Positions 52,545 to 60,979 of a stretch of DNA of 64,000 nt are shown here, in pieces. This DNA comes from JAYVJH01 sp043777595 (GTDB lineage Bacteria; Bacteroidota; Bacteroidia; Cytophagales; Spirosomataceae). The DNA lies in the NCBI GenBank assembly GCA_043777595.1, contig JAYWHT010000066.1:48146-112145 (forward strand). Reading direction: 5' to 3'. Made by a program: the position numbers and the translations under genes. Under the pieces are notes generated by a model. That model was given only the letters and a program-made list of their open reading frames with translations. It ran no database searches and was not told where the DNA came from. Every line of letters begins with the position of its first letter. Positions within the stretch are counted from its first letter, which is position 1.

Positions 52545-53414
52545 ATGACTAAAGTTTTAATTACAGGTGCAACAGGAAATGTAGGAACAGAGGTGATAAA
52601 ATCTTTGCAAAGTATAAATCATCAATTGGACTTGTATGCTGGTGTAAAGAGTTTGACAATTGACAACAGTAAATTAGATGAGTATAAAATCAAATTTTTA
52701 CAATTCGATTTTACCGACATTAAAACTTACCAAAACGCATTAGATGGTTGTGATATATTTTTTTTGTTGCGACCACCACAAATTTCAGAAGTAGAAAAAT
52801 ATTTTAAACCTATCATTGATATTTGCAAAGAAAAAGATGTGAAGCACATAGTATTCTTGTCAGTTCAGGGGGTTGAGAAAAGTAAAATAATTCCACACCA
52901 CAAAATTGAAAAGTTAATAGTTGATAGTAAAATCCCATTCACATTCTTACGACCTGCTTATTTTATGCAAAACTTTACAACAACTTTGCATGATGAACTG
53001 GTGAACAATAAACGAATTTATTTGCCAGCCGGACATATAAAATTCACACTCATAGACGTTCGAGATATAGGTTTAGTTTCAGCAAAAATTTTGACAAATA
53101 CTTCACAGCACATTAACAAATCATACGAATTAACTTGTAGGGAAAAGTTGAGTTTCTCAGAGATGTCTAAAATACTAAGCAATATTTTAGATATAAAAAT
53201 TCGATATGTATCGCCGAACCTTATTTCTTTTTTTCTTACAAAAAGAAAAGAAAAGACACCGACAATGCTCATACTTGTGATGATTATGCTTCACTATTTT
53301 CCAAGATTTCAGAAAGAGTCTGAAATAACAGATTGGGTTGAAAAAATCACAAACAGAGAACCTACAACGTTTGAGAAGTTTGTAATAGACAACAAACAAA
53401 AACTCACAGCATGA
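52545..53414 (+). CDS. NmrA-like NAD(P)-binding oxidoreductase
   Basis: 289 aa. Atypical short-chain dehydrogenase of the NmrA/HSCARG group: Rossmann motif TGATGNVGTEVIKSL at residues 7-21, DIFFLLRPPQISEVEKYF, VFLSVQGVEKSKIIPHHKIE and FTFLRPAYFMQNF, which are the standard NmrA segments. The catalytic YxxxK of true SDRs is missing, so it may be a redox sensor or quinone reductase. It is AT-rich relative to the core genes here. Confidence 0.88.
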   Translation: MTKVLITGATGNVGTEVIKSLQSINHQLDLYAGVKSLTIDNSKLDEYKIKFLQFDFTDIKTYQNALDGCDIFFLLRPPQISEVEKYFKPIIDICKEKDVKHIVFLSVQGVEKSKIIPHHKIEKLIVDSKIPFTFLRPAYFMQNFTTTLHDELVNNKRIYLPAGHIKFTLIDVRDIGLVSAKILTNTSQHINKSYELTCREKLSFSEMSKILSNILDIKIRYVSPNLISFFLTKRKEKTPTMLILVMIMLHYFPRFQKESEITDWVEKITNREPTTFEKFVIDNKQKLTA

Positions 53415-53621
53415 AAAGAAGTACTGCCTATAAAATTGGGGTAGTGCGCTGCTGCGATTTATGCAAGTTGCGAACTTGACAGAACGCCACTTGGCTCTTT
53501 ATTGTTACCTTCGCCGTTGGTATTTCGGTCAGCGGCGGTTGTGAGCCAAATAAATTTTAATTGCCCGCCCTCGCCAAGCCCTGTTCGTTGGCGATTGTTG
53601 CAAAACGTAACTTCAAAACAA
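53415..53621. other. GC-rich spacer with dyads
   Basis: Holds CAAGTT-gcg-AACTTG (about 53464-53478) and CGCCAA-gccctgttcg-TTGGCG (about 53571-53592), then GATTGTTGCAAAACG just before the VOC gene. It has similar character to the spacers before the SAP and NmrA-like genes. A long open frame through it is not credible as coding sequence. Confidence 0.4.
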
Positions 53622-54014
53622 ATGAGACAAAATTTGACACACATTGCAATAATTGTGAACGACTACGATGAAGCAATAGAATTTTATACACAAAAACTAC
53701 ATTTCACTTTAATCGAAGATACTGCACTTTCAGACACCAAACGCTGGGTTTTAGTTAGGCCACAGGGCGCAAGTGAGTGTTCTTTATTGTTGGCCAAGGG
53801 TGTGAACGACGAACAAAAAAATAGAATTGGAAATCAAACAGGTGGACGAGTTTTTTTGTTCTTGCACACTGACAACTTTAACAGAGATTATCAAAACCTA
53901 ATTGACAAAAATATAAAAATTGTTAGAGAGCCAAGTTTTGAAGACTATGGACAAGTAGCTGTTTTTGAAGATTTGTATGGAAACCTATGGGACTTGATTG
54001 AACCAAAAACATAG
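53622..54014 (+). CDS. VOC-family (glyoxalase/bleomycin-resistance fold) protein
   Basis: 130 aa from ATG 53622. Two betaalphabetabetabeta modules: LTHIAIIVNDYDEAIEFYTQ near the start, with His as the first metal ligand, and GRVFLFLHTDNFNRDYQNLI, then VAVFEDLYGNLWDLIEP with Glu/Asp ligand candidates. Such proteins are dioxygenases, lyases or drug-binding proteins; the substrate is unknown. Its neighbours are accessory genes with similar spacers. Confidence 0.88.
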   Translation: MRQNLTHIAIIVNDYDEAIEFYTQKLHFTLIEDTALSDTKRWVLVRPQGASECSLLLAKGVNDEQKNRIGNQTGGRVFLFLHTDNFNRDYQNLIDKNIKIVREPSFEDYGQVAVFEDLYGNLWDLIEPKT

Positions 54015-54155
54015 GTGCTTAGGTTGTAAGTTATGGTAGAAAGATTTTTAGATAATTGTAAACAAAAAATCGCAAAATCAGAGCCACTTTTGACTCACCA
54101 TTTCTTTTCAAGTACCCAATCTTGCACACTATCAGAAACTAACGACTATCAATAA

Positions 54156-54995
54156 ATGAAGATTCAGCAACTACCAAACGACATTTGTATAGACAACGCA
54201 CAGAGTATTTTGCTGTACGATTATCATATTAACAACGCCTGTCTCAAAAATAAAATAGTACTGACCAAAAACGTATTTAGCTTTTTGGTAGAGGGCAACA
54301 AAGAACTCATTACCCACGACCAAACCGTAACCATCGAAAATGATAAGTTTATATTTATAAAATCTGGTAACTGTCTGATGAGTGAAAATCTATCGCCAAG
54401 CAATCAATATAGGAGTATTTTATTGTTTTTTTCTGATGAAATGGTATCTAATTTTTGTAGAAAATACGAGGTTGGTGTATCTAACACAGCCAACACTAAC
54501 CCTTACCAAATATGTGATTATGATATTTATATTACTAATTTTTTAGAAAGTTTAAAGCAAATCATAAACTATAAACCAACTTTACAGCAACAATTGCTCA
54601 AGCCAAAATTTGAGGAAATTATGCTCTATTTAATTCATAAAAAAGGTAAGAAGTTCGTAGAAGATTTTGCTATTCATCAAAACGATTATGACAGACAATT
54701 TAATGACGTTATTGAAAACAATAAGCTAAATAACCTCTCTGTTCAAGAACTTGCTTTTTTGTGCAACATGAGCATATCTACTTTTAAAAGAACATTTGAA
54801 AAAAACTACAAAACAAGTCCTATTAGGTGGTTTCAAGAAAAACGTTTGGAACGGTCTGCATTTTTATTGAGTAATAAAAAAATACGCCCCATTGACTTGT
54901 ATGATGAAATTGGCTACGAAAGTCTGTCCAGTTTTACGCAAGCGTTCAAAGAAAAATTTGGTACTACCCCCAAACAATTTCAATTACAAAATTGA
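54156..54995 (+). CDS. AraC-family transcriptional regulator
   Basis: 279 aa. The N-terminal cupin-like domain resembles the ExsA/AraC_N type (ILLYDYHINNACLKNKIVLT, FSFLVEGNKELITHDQTVTI). The C-terminal DNA-binding half contains LSVQELAFLCNMSISTFKRT as the first HTH and IRPIDLYDEIGYESLSSFTQ, AFKEKFGTTPKQF as the second. It lies 89 bp upstream of and parallel to the PEBP-like gene, which it probably regulates. Confidence 0.92.
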   Translation: MKIQQLPNDICIDNAQSILLYDYHINNACLKNKIVLTKNVFSFLVEGNKELITHDQTVTIENDKFIFIKSGNCLMSENLSPSNQYRSILLFFSDEMVSNFCRKYEVGVSNTANTNPYQICDYDIYITNFLESLKQIINYKPTLQQQLLKPKFEEIMLYLIHKKGKKFVEDFAIHQNDYDRQFNDVIENNKLNNLSVQELAFLCNMSISTFKRTFEKNYKTSPIRWFQEKRLERSAFLLSNKKIRPIDLYDEIGYESLSSFTQAFKEKFGTTPKQFQLQN

Positions 54996-55051
54996 ACTTT
55001 TGACAACACTTTTTGAACATTTAACACAACTATAACTTTGACTACAAATAC

Positions 55052-55059
55052 TACTTTTG
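55052..55059 (+). promoter_or_regulatory. -7 box upstream of the PEBP-like gene
   Basis: TACTTTTG, matching TAnnTTTG, 25 nt before the start codon. No -33 TTG at the right spacing, which fits an activator-dependent promoter next to an AraC gene. Confidence 0.45.
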
Positions 55060-55084
55060 TGGTTCAATTTAAAATTAAGTTAAT

Positions 55085-55642
55085 ATGAAAAAATTAAAGT
55101 TCTCCGCCATCTGCTTACTGTTGTTTTCGGGCAGTTTGTTTGCTCAAAAAACATTTACCGTTAGCAGCAAAGACCTTGGTGGCCAATCTACCATAACCGA
55201 AGAGTTTAATGGCTTTGGTTGCACAGGCAAAAACCAGTCGCCACAACTAAGTTGGGTCAATGCACCAGAAGGCACAAAAAGTTTTGCCATCACCATGTAC
55301 GACCCCGACGCTCCCACAGGTGCTGGATTTTGGCATTGGGTCGTGTTTGATGTTCCGGCCAACACAAACGAGATAGCCACAAATGGAGGCAATGTTACTT
55401 TGAATCTTACCCCAAAAGGCTCGGTTCAGAGTGTTACGAGTTTTGGAGCAAAAGGCTATGGCGGACCTTGCCCACCCGAAGGGCATGGTATTCATCAATA
55501 TCAATATACTGTTTATGCACTAAAAACTGACAAACTGGGTTTAGATGCCAACACAAATCCTGAATTGGTAGGGTATTATTTATGGATGAACACAATTGCC
55601 AAAGCGACAATTGTGTCTTATTACAAACGTGAAAAAAAATAA
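55085..55642 (+). CDS. Secreted YbhB/YbcL-type PEBP-family protein
   Basis: 185 aa with signal peptide (1-21, ending LFAQ). Phosphatidylethanolamine-binding fold marks: NQSPQLSWVNAPEGTKSFAI (near 49-69), YDPDAPTGAGFWHWVVFDVP with the DPDxP and HW motifs that shape the ligand pocket, and GYGGPCPPEGHGIHQYQYTV. Bacterial members of this group have no confirmed substrate; they are often called Raf kinase inhibitor-like. Here the product should be periplasmic or outer-membrane-associated. Confidence 0.93.
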   Translation: MKKLKFSAICLLLFSGSLFAQKTFTVSSKDLGGQSTITEEFNGFGCTGKNQSPQLSWVNAPEGTKSFAITMYDPDAPTGAGFWHWVVFDVPANTNEIATNGGNVTLNLTPKGSVQSVTSFGAKGYGGPCPPEGHGIHQYQYTVYALKTDKLGLDANTNPELVGYYLWMNTIAKATIVSYYKREKK

Positions 55643-55649
55643 CTCTTAG

Positions 55650-55756
55650 TTAAGTACTTATTCAAAACTAATACACTATTTTAATTTTGACAACTTACTG
55701 ATTAACGGCATTTTATTTAATCCAAGACACCGTACTATATACTCACGACTACCTAA
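55650..55756 (+). repeat. Intergenic repeat, copy B (107 bp)
   Basis: Begins 7 nt after the PEBP stop with TTAAGTACTTATTCAAAACT and ends CTCACGACTACCTAA. It has the same length and orientation as copy C at 56291, with roughly 80 percent identity by eye. Together they flank the HbpS-like gene as direct repeats. Read on the minus strand, TTG-20-TAGTTTTG resembles a promoter. Confidence 0.75.
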
Positions 55757-55820
55757 AAAAATGGCATCAAAACGTAATATAACGGCCTCACGCATTTATA
55801 AACTAAAATAACAAAACAAA

Positions 55821-56222
55821 ATGAACATTACCTTAGCACAGGCAGAGGCAGCAATTGCCGCCGCCAAAACAAAAGCAGCAGAAATAAATACCAAAATGGA
55901 CATTTCTGTTGTAGATGCAGGCTCAAACTTGGTTGCATTTGCTCGCATGGACGGCGCATGGATTGGCTCTATCGATATTTCTTTCAAAAAAGCAAAAACA
56001 TCGGCTTGGTTTACGATGGATACAGCAGTATTAACGCCTTTGGTAAAGCCCGATGCACCGTTGTTTAATATCGAACATTCTAATGGAGGACTGATTACTT
56101 TTCCAGGTGGCGTGGCAATTAAAAATGCAAATGGCGATGTAATTGGGGCAATTGGTGTGAGTGGTAGTTCGGTTGAAAACGACCATACTGTAGCTGTGAC
56201 AGGCGCAGAGGCAGTAAAGTAA
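55821..56222 (+). CDS. HbpS/GlcG-like heme-degrading domain protein
   Basis: 133 aa, without a signal peptide. GlcG/HbpS (PF03928) features: ITLAQAEAAIAAAKTKAAEI, then MDISVVDAGSNLVAFARMDG, WIGSIDISFKKAKTSAWF and GVAIKNANGDVIGAIGVSGS, then DHTVAVTGAEAV. Family members bind heme or redox cofactors, and some sense oxidative stress. The gene is framed by two direct copies of an intergenic repeat, consistent with acquisition as a unit. Confidence 0.92.
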   Translation: MNITLAQAEAAIAAAKTKAAEINTKMDISVVDAGSNLVAFARMDGAWIGSIDISFKKAKTSAWFTMDTAVLTPLVKPDAPLFNIEHSNGGLITFPGGVAIKNANGDVIGAIGVSGSSVENDHTVAVTGAEAVK

Positions 56223-56237
56223 AGTATACATACAATT

Positions 56238-56277
56238 CGCCGAAGCCCGTTTGTTGCAAAACAGACGGGCTTCGGCG
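56238..56277 (+). terminator. Stem-loop after the HbpS-like gene
   Basis: CGCCGAAGCCCGT (56238-56250) pairs with ACGGGCTTCGGCG (56265-56277), with partial pairing inside the 14-nt loop. It lies 16 nt after the stop; no strong T-tract. Confidence 0.7.
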
Positions 56278-56290
56278 TTGAATAAGGTAT

Positions 56291-56397
56291 TTAAGTATTT
56301 ACCCAAAACTACTACGGCATTTTTATTTTGATAACTTACTGATTAGCAGCATTGTATTTAACTCACGACACAAGACTATATACTCACGACTATCTAA
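56291..56397 (+). repeat. Intergenic repeat, copy C (107 bp)
   Basis: TTAAGTATTTACCCAAAACT ... ACTTACTGATTA ... CTCACGACTATCTAA, the second direct copy around the HbpS-like gene. Its end overlaps the stop codon of the small minus-strand gene that follows. Confidence 0.75.
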
Positions 56398-56612
56398 TGC
56401 TTTGGACAGTTGCAAGCATTCTTTTTCTTGAACAACCCCCACATAAAACCCCGCTTTTTGCGATTACCTCTTCGCCTAACGAGGGTAAACTTGGTATTGA
56501 CGGCTGTTTCAAATTGAGTGCTGGTAGCCATGAACGGCTCTGCCGCAGTTGCCTCTTCTTGTAGGCAAACGACCGCCACAAGGACTATCAATGTTGTTTT
56601 TATTGGTTTCAT
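56394..56612 (-). CDS. Small secreted basic protein with CxC motif
   Basis: 72 aa. Signal peptide (about 1-23, KTTLIVLVAVVCLQEEATA) then a short mature part ending RRRGNRKKRGFMWGLFKKKN and ACNCPKH. The basic patch plus Cys-x-Cys-Pro end resembles small secreted proteins found across Cytophagales, but no function is known to me. It is encoded downstream of tamL on the same strand, in a different frame from the shadow frames around it. Confidence 0.6.
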   Translation of the reverse strand: MKPIKTTLIVLVAVVCLQEEATAAEPFMATSTQFETAVNTKFTLVRRRGNRKKRGFMWGLFKKKNACNCPKH

Positions 56613-56704
56613 GTGGTTGCTTATAAATAAAACTGTATTGTTATCGGTGGTACATCTGATTGCTAATTATACTATTTTGTACTTTTCACTGTTCGCTACT
56701 TATA

Positions 56705-59326
56705 TTAGAACGGGTAGCCAATGCCAATATTATATACTGGTGGGTTGGGGCTGTCTTGTCGTCTCGAAAACCGAGGCAATAAATACCGCTCGTCAATTAT
56801 TTTGCCGTCGCCAGGTAGGGTATAGATACGAGACGGGTCATAGACTTTGGCACCAACGTCAAACCTAATAATAAAAAACGAAAAATCAAGCCTTAGCCCT
56901 ACGCCTGCACCGACCGCTATCTCTTTATAAAACCGATTGGCCGCAAAAGTAGAACTTACTTGTGGCTCGTTGGGTCTGAGCGACCAAGTGTTGCCAGCAT
57001 CAACGAAGAGTGCATAGTTTAAAAAATAAAATAGTTTACCTCTCAGTTCTACGTTGGTTTCGAGAAGTACATCGCCCAACTGCTCAAACTGATAGCTATA
57101 CCGGCCATAGCTGGTGCGGCCTGCCGTAAGTGCTACTTCTTGCCCGTCGTTGTTGTCCTTAAAATCTATAAAAAGTGGTTGCCCATTTGGATCGATTTTG
57201 GGGTAGCCAGAGCCTAACCCCAAGCGGCGTGGTAGCCATGCTCTATTGCTGTTGCTGCCTCCACTTGTAAACTGTTTTTCGTAAGGGGCAATTCTGGTTT
57301 TGCCGTAGTTAAAAATAACACCCATATTGACTCTATAAACAAGCGTACTTTTTTTGCCAACGGGCTGATAAAATCTATAATCGCCACTAAATTTTAGAAA
57401 CTGATATGGATTATAGCCCTTAAAGACGGTCGAAATAAATTTATCGCCAAAAATATTCAAGCTCGTACCACCCGATTCTGCAAATAACCTCAGATAACTT
57501 GACCTTGTGTTTTGACTTGGCACATTGGTATTATAAAGATACGAAGCACTGACACTCGACACAAAAGCACTGTCGAGGTAGGCGTATTTGAGTGGTGTGC
57601 CATTTTGATTAAACAGGTCTTCTAAACGTTGATTAAAAGCACTTGTTTTGTTAGTTCGCAATATATTTAGGTCTATTGGCGACACCGAAAAGGCTTCGTA
57701 CCTACTTTTGTTCCAGTTGTAGGTCAAACCTAATCTAAAACCACGTCTTGTAAACTCTGTTTGGCGGTCGAGGTAGTTATAGCCCAAACTTGTAACAGTT
57801 CGTGGATTTTTACGATTGAGAAATTTGACCCATTTATTTGGCAAAAAAATTCTTGGAAAAATCAACGAAGTATTCACGCCGTACTCAATCGTTGGCACAA
57901 GACTAATGGCACTCGACAAAAAACCCGACTGATAGTCCAACGATGCACGTCCGCTGATTTCAAAGTTTTCTAAATGATTGAACACATTACGAACCCGAAG
58001 CGTGGCATTGGCAAACGGCCCAGGTGATGCCTGTACGACATTTAGCCCCAAGTCGTAAAGTATTTGATATTTGTCGTTGGGTACAACCCGAATGAGCGTC
58101 CGAACGTTGGCATTTTTACCCAGCGTGTCGGAGTCGATATTGATTAGTTTGAACTGACTAAGCGAATGTAATTGATTGCGAGTTTCGTCAATATCCACTT
58201 GCCTAAATAGGGTATTGGGGCGTACCAGTATATTGCTATTGAGTAGCTTTGGGGCAAAATACCGATTTACAAAGTCATATTTGATGTTCTGATAAGTCGT
58301 CGAATCTTGTCTGGTTATAGCTGTCTCTTCGGGTATTTTTTCAGCTCTAAACTCCACGTCATCAAAGTCATATTTTTTGAATTGCAGATTTTTGGTTGGG
58401 TAATTAACCTGCAAACCAACAACATCAATGCTCTTAAAGAGCGTATCTGTCGATGCTATTCTGACTGTATCATTAACCACAAAGCCACCGTGTTTACGAC
58501 CTTTGGTGTTTTCGAGAGGCCGCAAAGACTGTTTATTAAACCCAAAATAGCCATTGTTTTTCATCAGTTGTTCTATCCGAGCATACTCGTTCATGATGTC
58601 AGAAGCTCTAAACAAATTACCCTCTTTAAGAAACGACTGAGAACGACTGGCCACCAACAAGCTATCGATTGCGGCATCTGGGTCGTCTATCGTAAGAAGA
58701 TTGACAAAACGTAGTCTGTAAGGTATGCCCTCATTGATGCTATATCTGACTTTTATTTTTCTGATGTCATTCAATGAATCTATCTGATAGGCAACCTGTG
58801 CATTTCTGTATCCGTTATTGACAAGATAATTTTTAATTTTTGCGGTGTTTCTTTTGGCGTCGTTAATGGTAAAAAAAGACGGTTTCTCGCCAAAGTTCCG
58901 CATAAACCACCGTCCGTTTTCTATTTTATTTCTGTATTTTTGGCTTTGTTTAGTAAACCGTCGCCGCTCTTTTTCCATTTGGCGAGAGGTGGGCAAAAGG
59001 CGGGCATTTTTTTCTTCAAAACGAGCGGTGAGTGTATCTAACTCTTGCTGCCATTGAGGTACAAGCAACAGGTATTTAGGTTCTCGCCAGCGATAAAACC
59101 ACAGCCTGATCGTGAGATTAGAAATACCGAGTAATTTTTTATTGGGCTTTTGGGTCAAGAGTGGGTCTAAGTCTTGGCTCGACACTGCTTTATTTCCTTC
59201 AATAGTCTGTTTTGCTAATAAGTAATCTTCTTTATAGTTAATTTTGTACGAGCAAGCAGTAAATATAAGGTGAAGCCCAACGACCCACAACACTTTACTG
59301 ATGACTAATTTCCAACTTTTACCCAT
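56705..59326 (-). CDS. tamL: TamL-type BamA-family outer-membrane lipoprotein
   Basis: 873 aa. A lipoprotein signal (LHLIFTACSYKINYKEDYLL, Cys24 acylated) distinguishes TamL from TamA. A charged helical stretch (residues 80-140) is followed by POTRA domains (about 150-460, for example RNAQVAYQIDSLNDIRKIKV) and an Omp85 16-strand barrel, ending with an aromatic Phe (YNIGIGYPF). The conserved barrel motif GGSNSNRAWLPRRLG is present. It works with TamB in outer-membrane assembly in Bacteroidota. tamB is not adjacent. Confidence 0.9.
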   Translation of the reverse strand: MGKSWKLVISKVLWVVGLHLIFTACSYKINYKEDYLLAKQTIEGNKAVSSQDLDPLLTQKPNKKLLGISNLTIRLWFYRWREPKYLLLVPQWQQELDTLTARFEEKNARLLPTSRQMEKERRRFTKQSQKYRNKIENGRWFMRNFGEKPSFFTINDAKRNTAKIKNYLVNNGYRNAQVAYQIDSLNDIRKIKVRYSINEGIPYRLRFVNLLTIDDPDAAIDSLLVASRSQSFLKEGNLFRASDIMNEYARIEQLMKNNGYFGFNKQSLRPLENTKGRKHGGFVVNDTVRIASTDTLFKSIDVVGLQVNYPTKNLQFKKYDFDDVEFRAEKIPEETAITRQDSTTYQNIKYDFVNRYFAPKLLNSNILVRPNTLFRQVDIDETRNQLHSLSQFKLINIDSDTLGKNANVRTLIRVVPNDKYQILYDLGLNVVQASPGPFANATLRVRNVFNHLENFEISGRASLDYQSGFLSSAISLVPTIEYGVNTSLIFPRIFLPNKWVKFLNRKNPRTVTSLGYNYLDRQTEFTRRGFRLGLTYNWNKSRYEAFSVSPIDLNILRTNKTSAFNQRLEDLFNQNGTPLKYAYLDSAFVSSVSASYLYNTNVPSQNTRSSYLRLFAESGGTSLNIFGDKFISTVFKGYNPYQFLKFSGDYRFYQPVGKKSTLVYRVNMGVIFNYGKTRIAPYEKQFTSGGSNSNRAWLPRRLGLGSGYPKIDPNGQPLFIDFKDNNDGQEVALTAGRTSYGRYSYQFEQLGDVLLETNVELRGKLFYFLNYALFVDAGNTWSLRPNEPQVSSTFAANRFYKEIAVGAGVGLRLDFSFFIIRFDVGAKVYDPSRIYTLPGDGKIIDERYLLPRFSRRQDSPNPPVYNIGIGYPF

Positions 59327-59331
59327 TCACA

Positions 59332-60078
59332 ATGTTATCTAAAAATGTATCGAAATATATAACGGCACTGCAAATTAAGAAATACCGACAAGAATACGGT
59401 ACTTTTTTGGTTGAAGGCTCAAAAAGTGTAATTGAATTGCTCAATTCTAACTTTGAGGTAGAGACAGTTGTTGCTACACCGTCGTTTTACGAAAACAACA
59501 CAAAAATACTCGACAATCAAATATTTAAAATAGAATATGCCAGCACCACCGAGTTGTCAAGATTAGGCTCACTCCAAACCAACGATAGCTGCTTGGCAAT
59601 AGCTAAAACGAAACAAAATGATTTTTTGTATGCCAACTCGCAAGAATTTGTATTGGTCTTGGACGACATCAGAGACCCTGGCAACTTAGGGACGATTATC
59701 AGAGTGGCAGATTGGTATGGTATTAGTAAAATTATTTGTTCAGAAACTACTACTGACTGGTATAACCCAAAGGTGATTTCGGCTACCAAAGGCTCGTTTA
59801 CGAGAGTTTCTGGATTTTATACCGACCTCAAACAATATTTTGCTCACACAACCAACAGCGCTATCTTTGGTACATTTATGAACGGCACAACCATACACAA
59901 CGTTTCGTTTGGACAGTCGGGGTATGTAGTTATGGGCAACGAGTCAAATGGTATAAGTGCTGATGTTGAGGCGTTTATCAGTCAAAAAATCACAATTCCG
60001 TGCTTTGGCCATACCGAATCTCTCAACGTGGGTGTGGCAACGGCTGTGGTTTTGGACAATCTGAGACGAATAAAATAA
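59332..60078 (+). CDS. TrmH/SpoU-family RNA 2'-O-methyltransferase
   Basis: 248 aa. N-terminal SpoU substrate-binding domain (KYITALQIKKYRQEYGTFLV, then EGSKSVIELL), then the SPOUT catalytic core with motif 1 LVLDDIRDPGNLGTIIRVAD (Arg and Asn conserved), motif 2 YVVMGNESNGIS and motif 3 IPCFGHTESLNVGVATAVVL. It methylates a ribose in 23S rRNA or tRNA. Divergent from tamL with only 5 bp between start codons, so the two promoters must overlap the coding regions or each other. Confidence 0.93.
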   Translation: MLSKNVSKYITALQIKKYRQEYGTFLVEGSKSVIELLNSNFEVETVVATPSFYENNTKILDNQIFKIEYASTTELSRLGSLQTNDSCLAIAKTKQNDFLYANSQEFVLVLDDIRDPGNLGTIIRVADWYGISKIICSETTTDWYNPKVISATKGSFTRVSGFYTDLKQYFAHTTNSAIFGTFMNGTTIHNVSFGQSGYVVMGNESNGISADVEAFISQKITIPCFGHTESLNVGVATAVVLDNLRRIK

Positions 60079-60109
60079 AGACAATCATAAAAAAGACACA
60101 TTAAACGGT

Positions 60110-60117
60110 TATTTTTG
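60110..60117 (+). promoter_or_regulatory. -7 box upstream of gldC
   Basis: TATTTTTG, matching TAnnTTTG, 34 nt before the gldC start; no -33 TTG at standard spacing. Confidence 0.4.
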
Positions 60118-60151
60118 TGGTAGTTTATTCACAATTTTACCCAACAATACC

Positions 60152-60493
60152 GTGTACCAAAAAGAGATTAAATTTAGAATTGAGCAAGATGGCGAGCGTA
60201 TTCCAGAAAAAATTTATTGGGAAGCCACCGACAACCCCAACGAAGGGCTTGAAGAAACCCGTGCCATTATGGTAGGTGTCTGGGACCAGTTCAATAGTGG
60301 AACGATGTTTATACCGCTCTGGAACAAAGAAATGGACGTATATGACATGAAACGGTTTTGTATAGAAATGCTCGGCTGCATTGCCGACACCGTAGCCACT
60401 GCCACTGGCGACGACCTGATGTTTAAAGAAATAGACAACCTCGGCCACAAACTTAGCCAGCGACTGATGGAGGAGATGAAAACTACGAAGTAG
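60152..60493 (+). CDS. gldC: Gliding motility-associated protein GldC
   Basis: 113 aa beginning with GTG. Full-length match by eye to GldC: EIKFRIEQDGERIPEKIYWE, ATRAIMVG-like segment ETRAIMVGVWDQ, then LWNKEMDVYDMKRFCIEMLG and MFKEIDNLGHKLSQRLMEEM. GldC is a cytoplasmic accessory protein found in gliding Bacteroidota. It supports presence of a gliding/T9SS apparatus. gldB is not adjacent, which is a common separation. Confidence 0.9.
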   Translation: MYQKEIKFRIEQDGERIPEKIYWEATDNPNEGLEETRAIMVGVWDQFNSGTMFIPLWNKEMDVYDMKRFCIEMLGCIADTVATATGDDLMFKEIDNLGHKLSQRLMEEMKTTK

Positions 60494-60499
60494 GGTTTG

Positions 60500-60979
60500 C
60501 TAACTAAAAAAGTATGTTCTGAGGTGATTAAAATTATAAACAGGTAGCTGATAACTGACAAGGTAAGACGATAATCGAAAATCATCTGTTAATACCAATA
60601 TATTTTTAGTCGCTACCTCTCTAATCGCCACATCTGCCAAACCAAATTTAACAAAACAAGTTACATCACCATCAACAAGAGTTTTACTGTCTGTATATAT
60701 TTCTAATAACTGACTGTCAATCAGATTTTTAACTAAAATATACATCTTAGGATCGAGTAGATTGGTGGTTTCTGTTAAAATATGAGGTGTTATAAATACT
60801 TTTTTAAACTGGTTTTTAAATCGAATCAATATCTCAAAATCTTGTTCCGTAAATTGATTTACTCGCTTATTGACTCCAATTAATTTACGGTTATGTAGGC
60901 CGATAATTAAAAGCAAAAGCAGGTTTGTGTCTAACAACAAACCTGCTTTCTTTGCAATTTCTTTTCTTGTCAAAATCAT
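60500..60979 (-). CDS. PIN-domain protein, possible toxin of a TA pair
   Basis: 159 aa. PIN marks: LLLDTNLLLLLIIG (first Asp, residues 14-28), TPHILTETTNLLDPK (conserved Glu region), FGLADVAIREVA and LVLTDDFRLSSYL, giving four acidic residues of a metal-dependent ribonuclease. It overlaps the upstream 88-codon gene by 4 nt (ATGA), the arrangement of toxin-antitoxin operons, but the partner does not look like a classic VapB. Other roles, such as RNA maturation, remain possible. Confidence 0.8.
   Translation of the reverse strand: MILTRKEIAKKAGLLLDTNLLLLLIIGLHNRKLIGVNKRVNQFTEQDFEILIRFKNQFKKVFITPHILTETTNLLDPKMYILVKNLIDSQLLEIYTDSKTLVDGDVTCFVKFGLADVAIREVATKNILVLTDDFRLSSYLVSYQLPVYNFNHLRTYFFS

Noticed and set aside
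52285..53621. Spacers as true integron attC sites or a group II intron fragment
   Set aside because: No RYYYAAC/GTTRRRY core pairs in the right arrangement, no integrase or reverse transcriptase gene in the window, and no intron domain V hairpin recognised. Kept only as a finding to test.
53502..53621. N-terminal extension of the VOC protein
   Set aside because: The added 40 residues (proline/serine-rich) come from the GC-rich dyad spacer; the family start fits ATG 53622.
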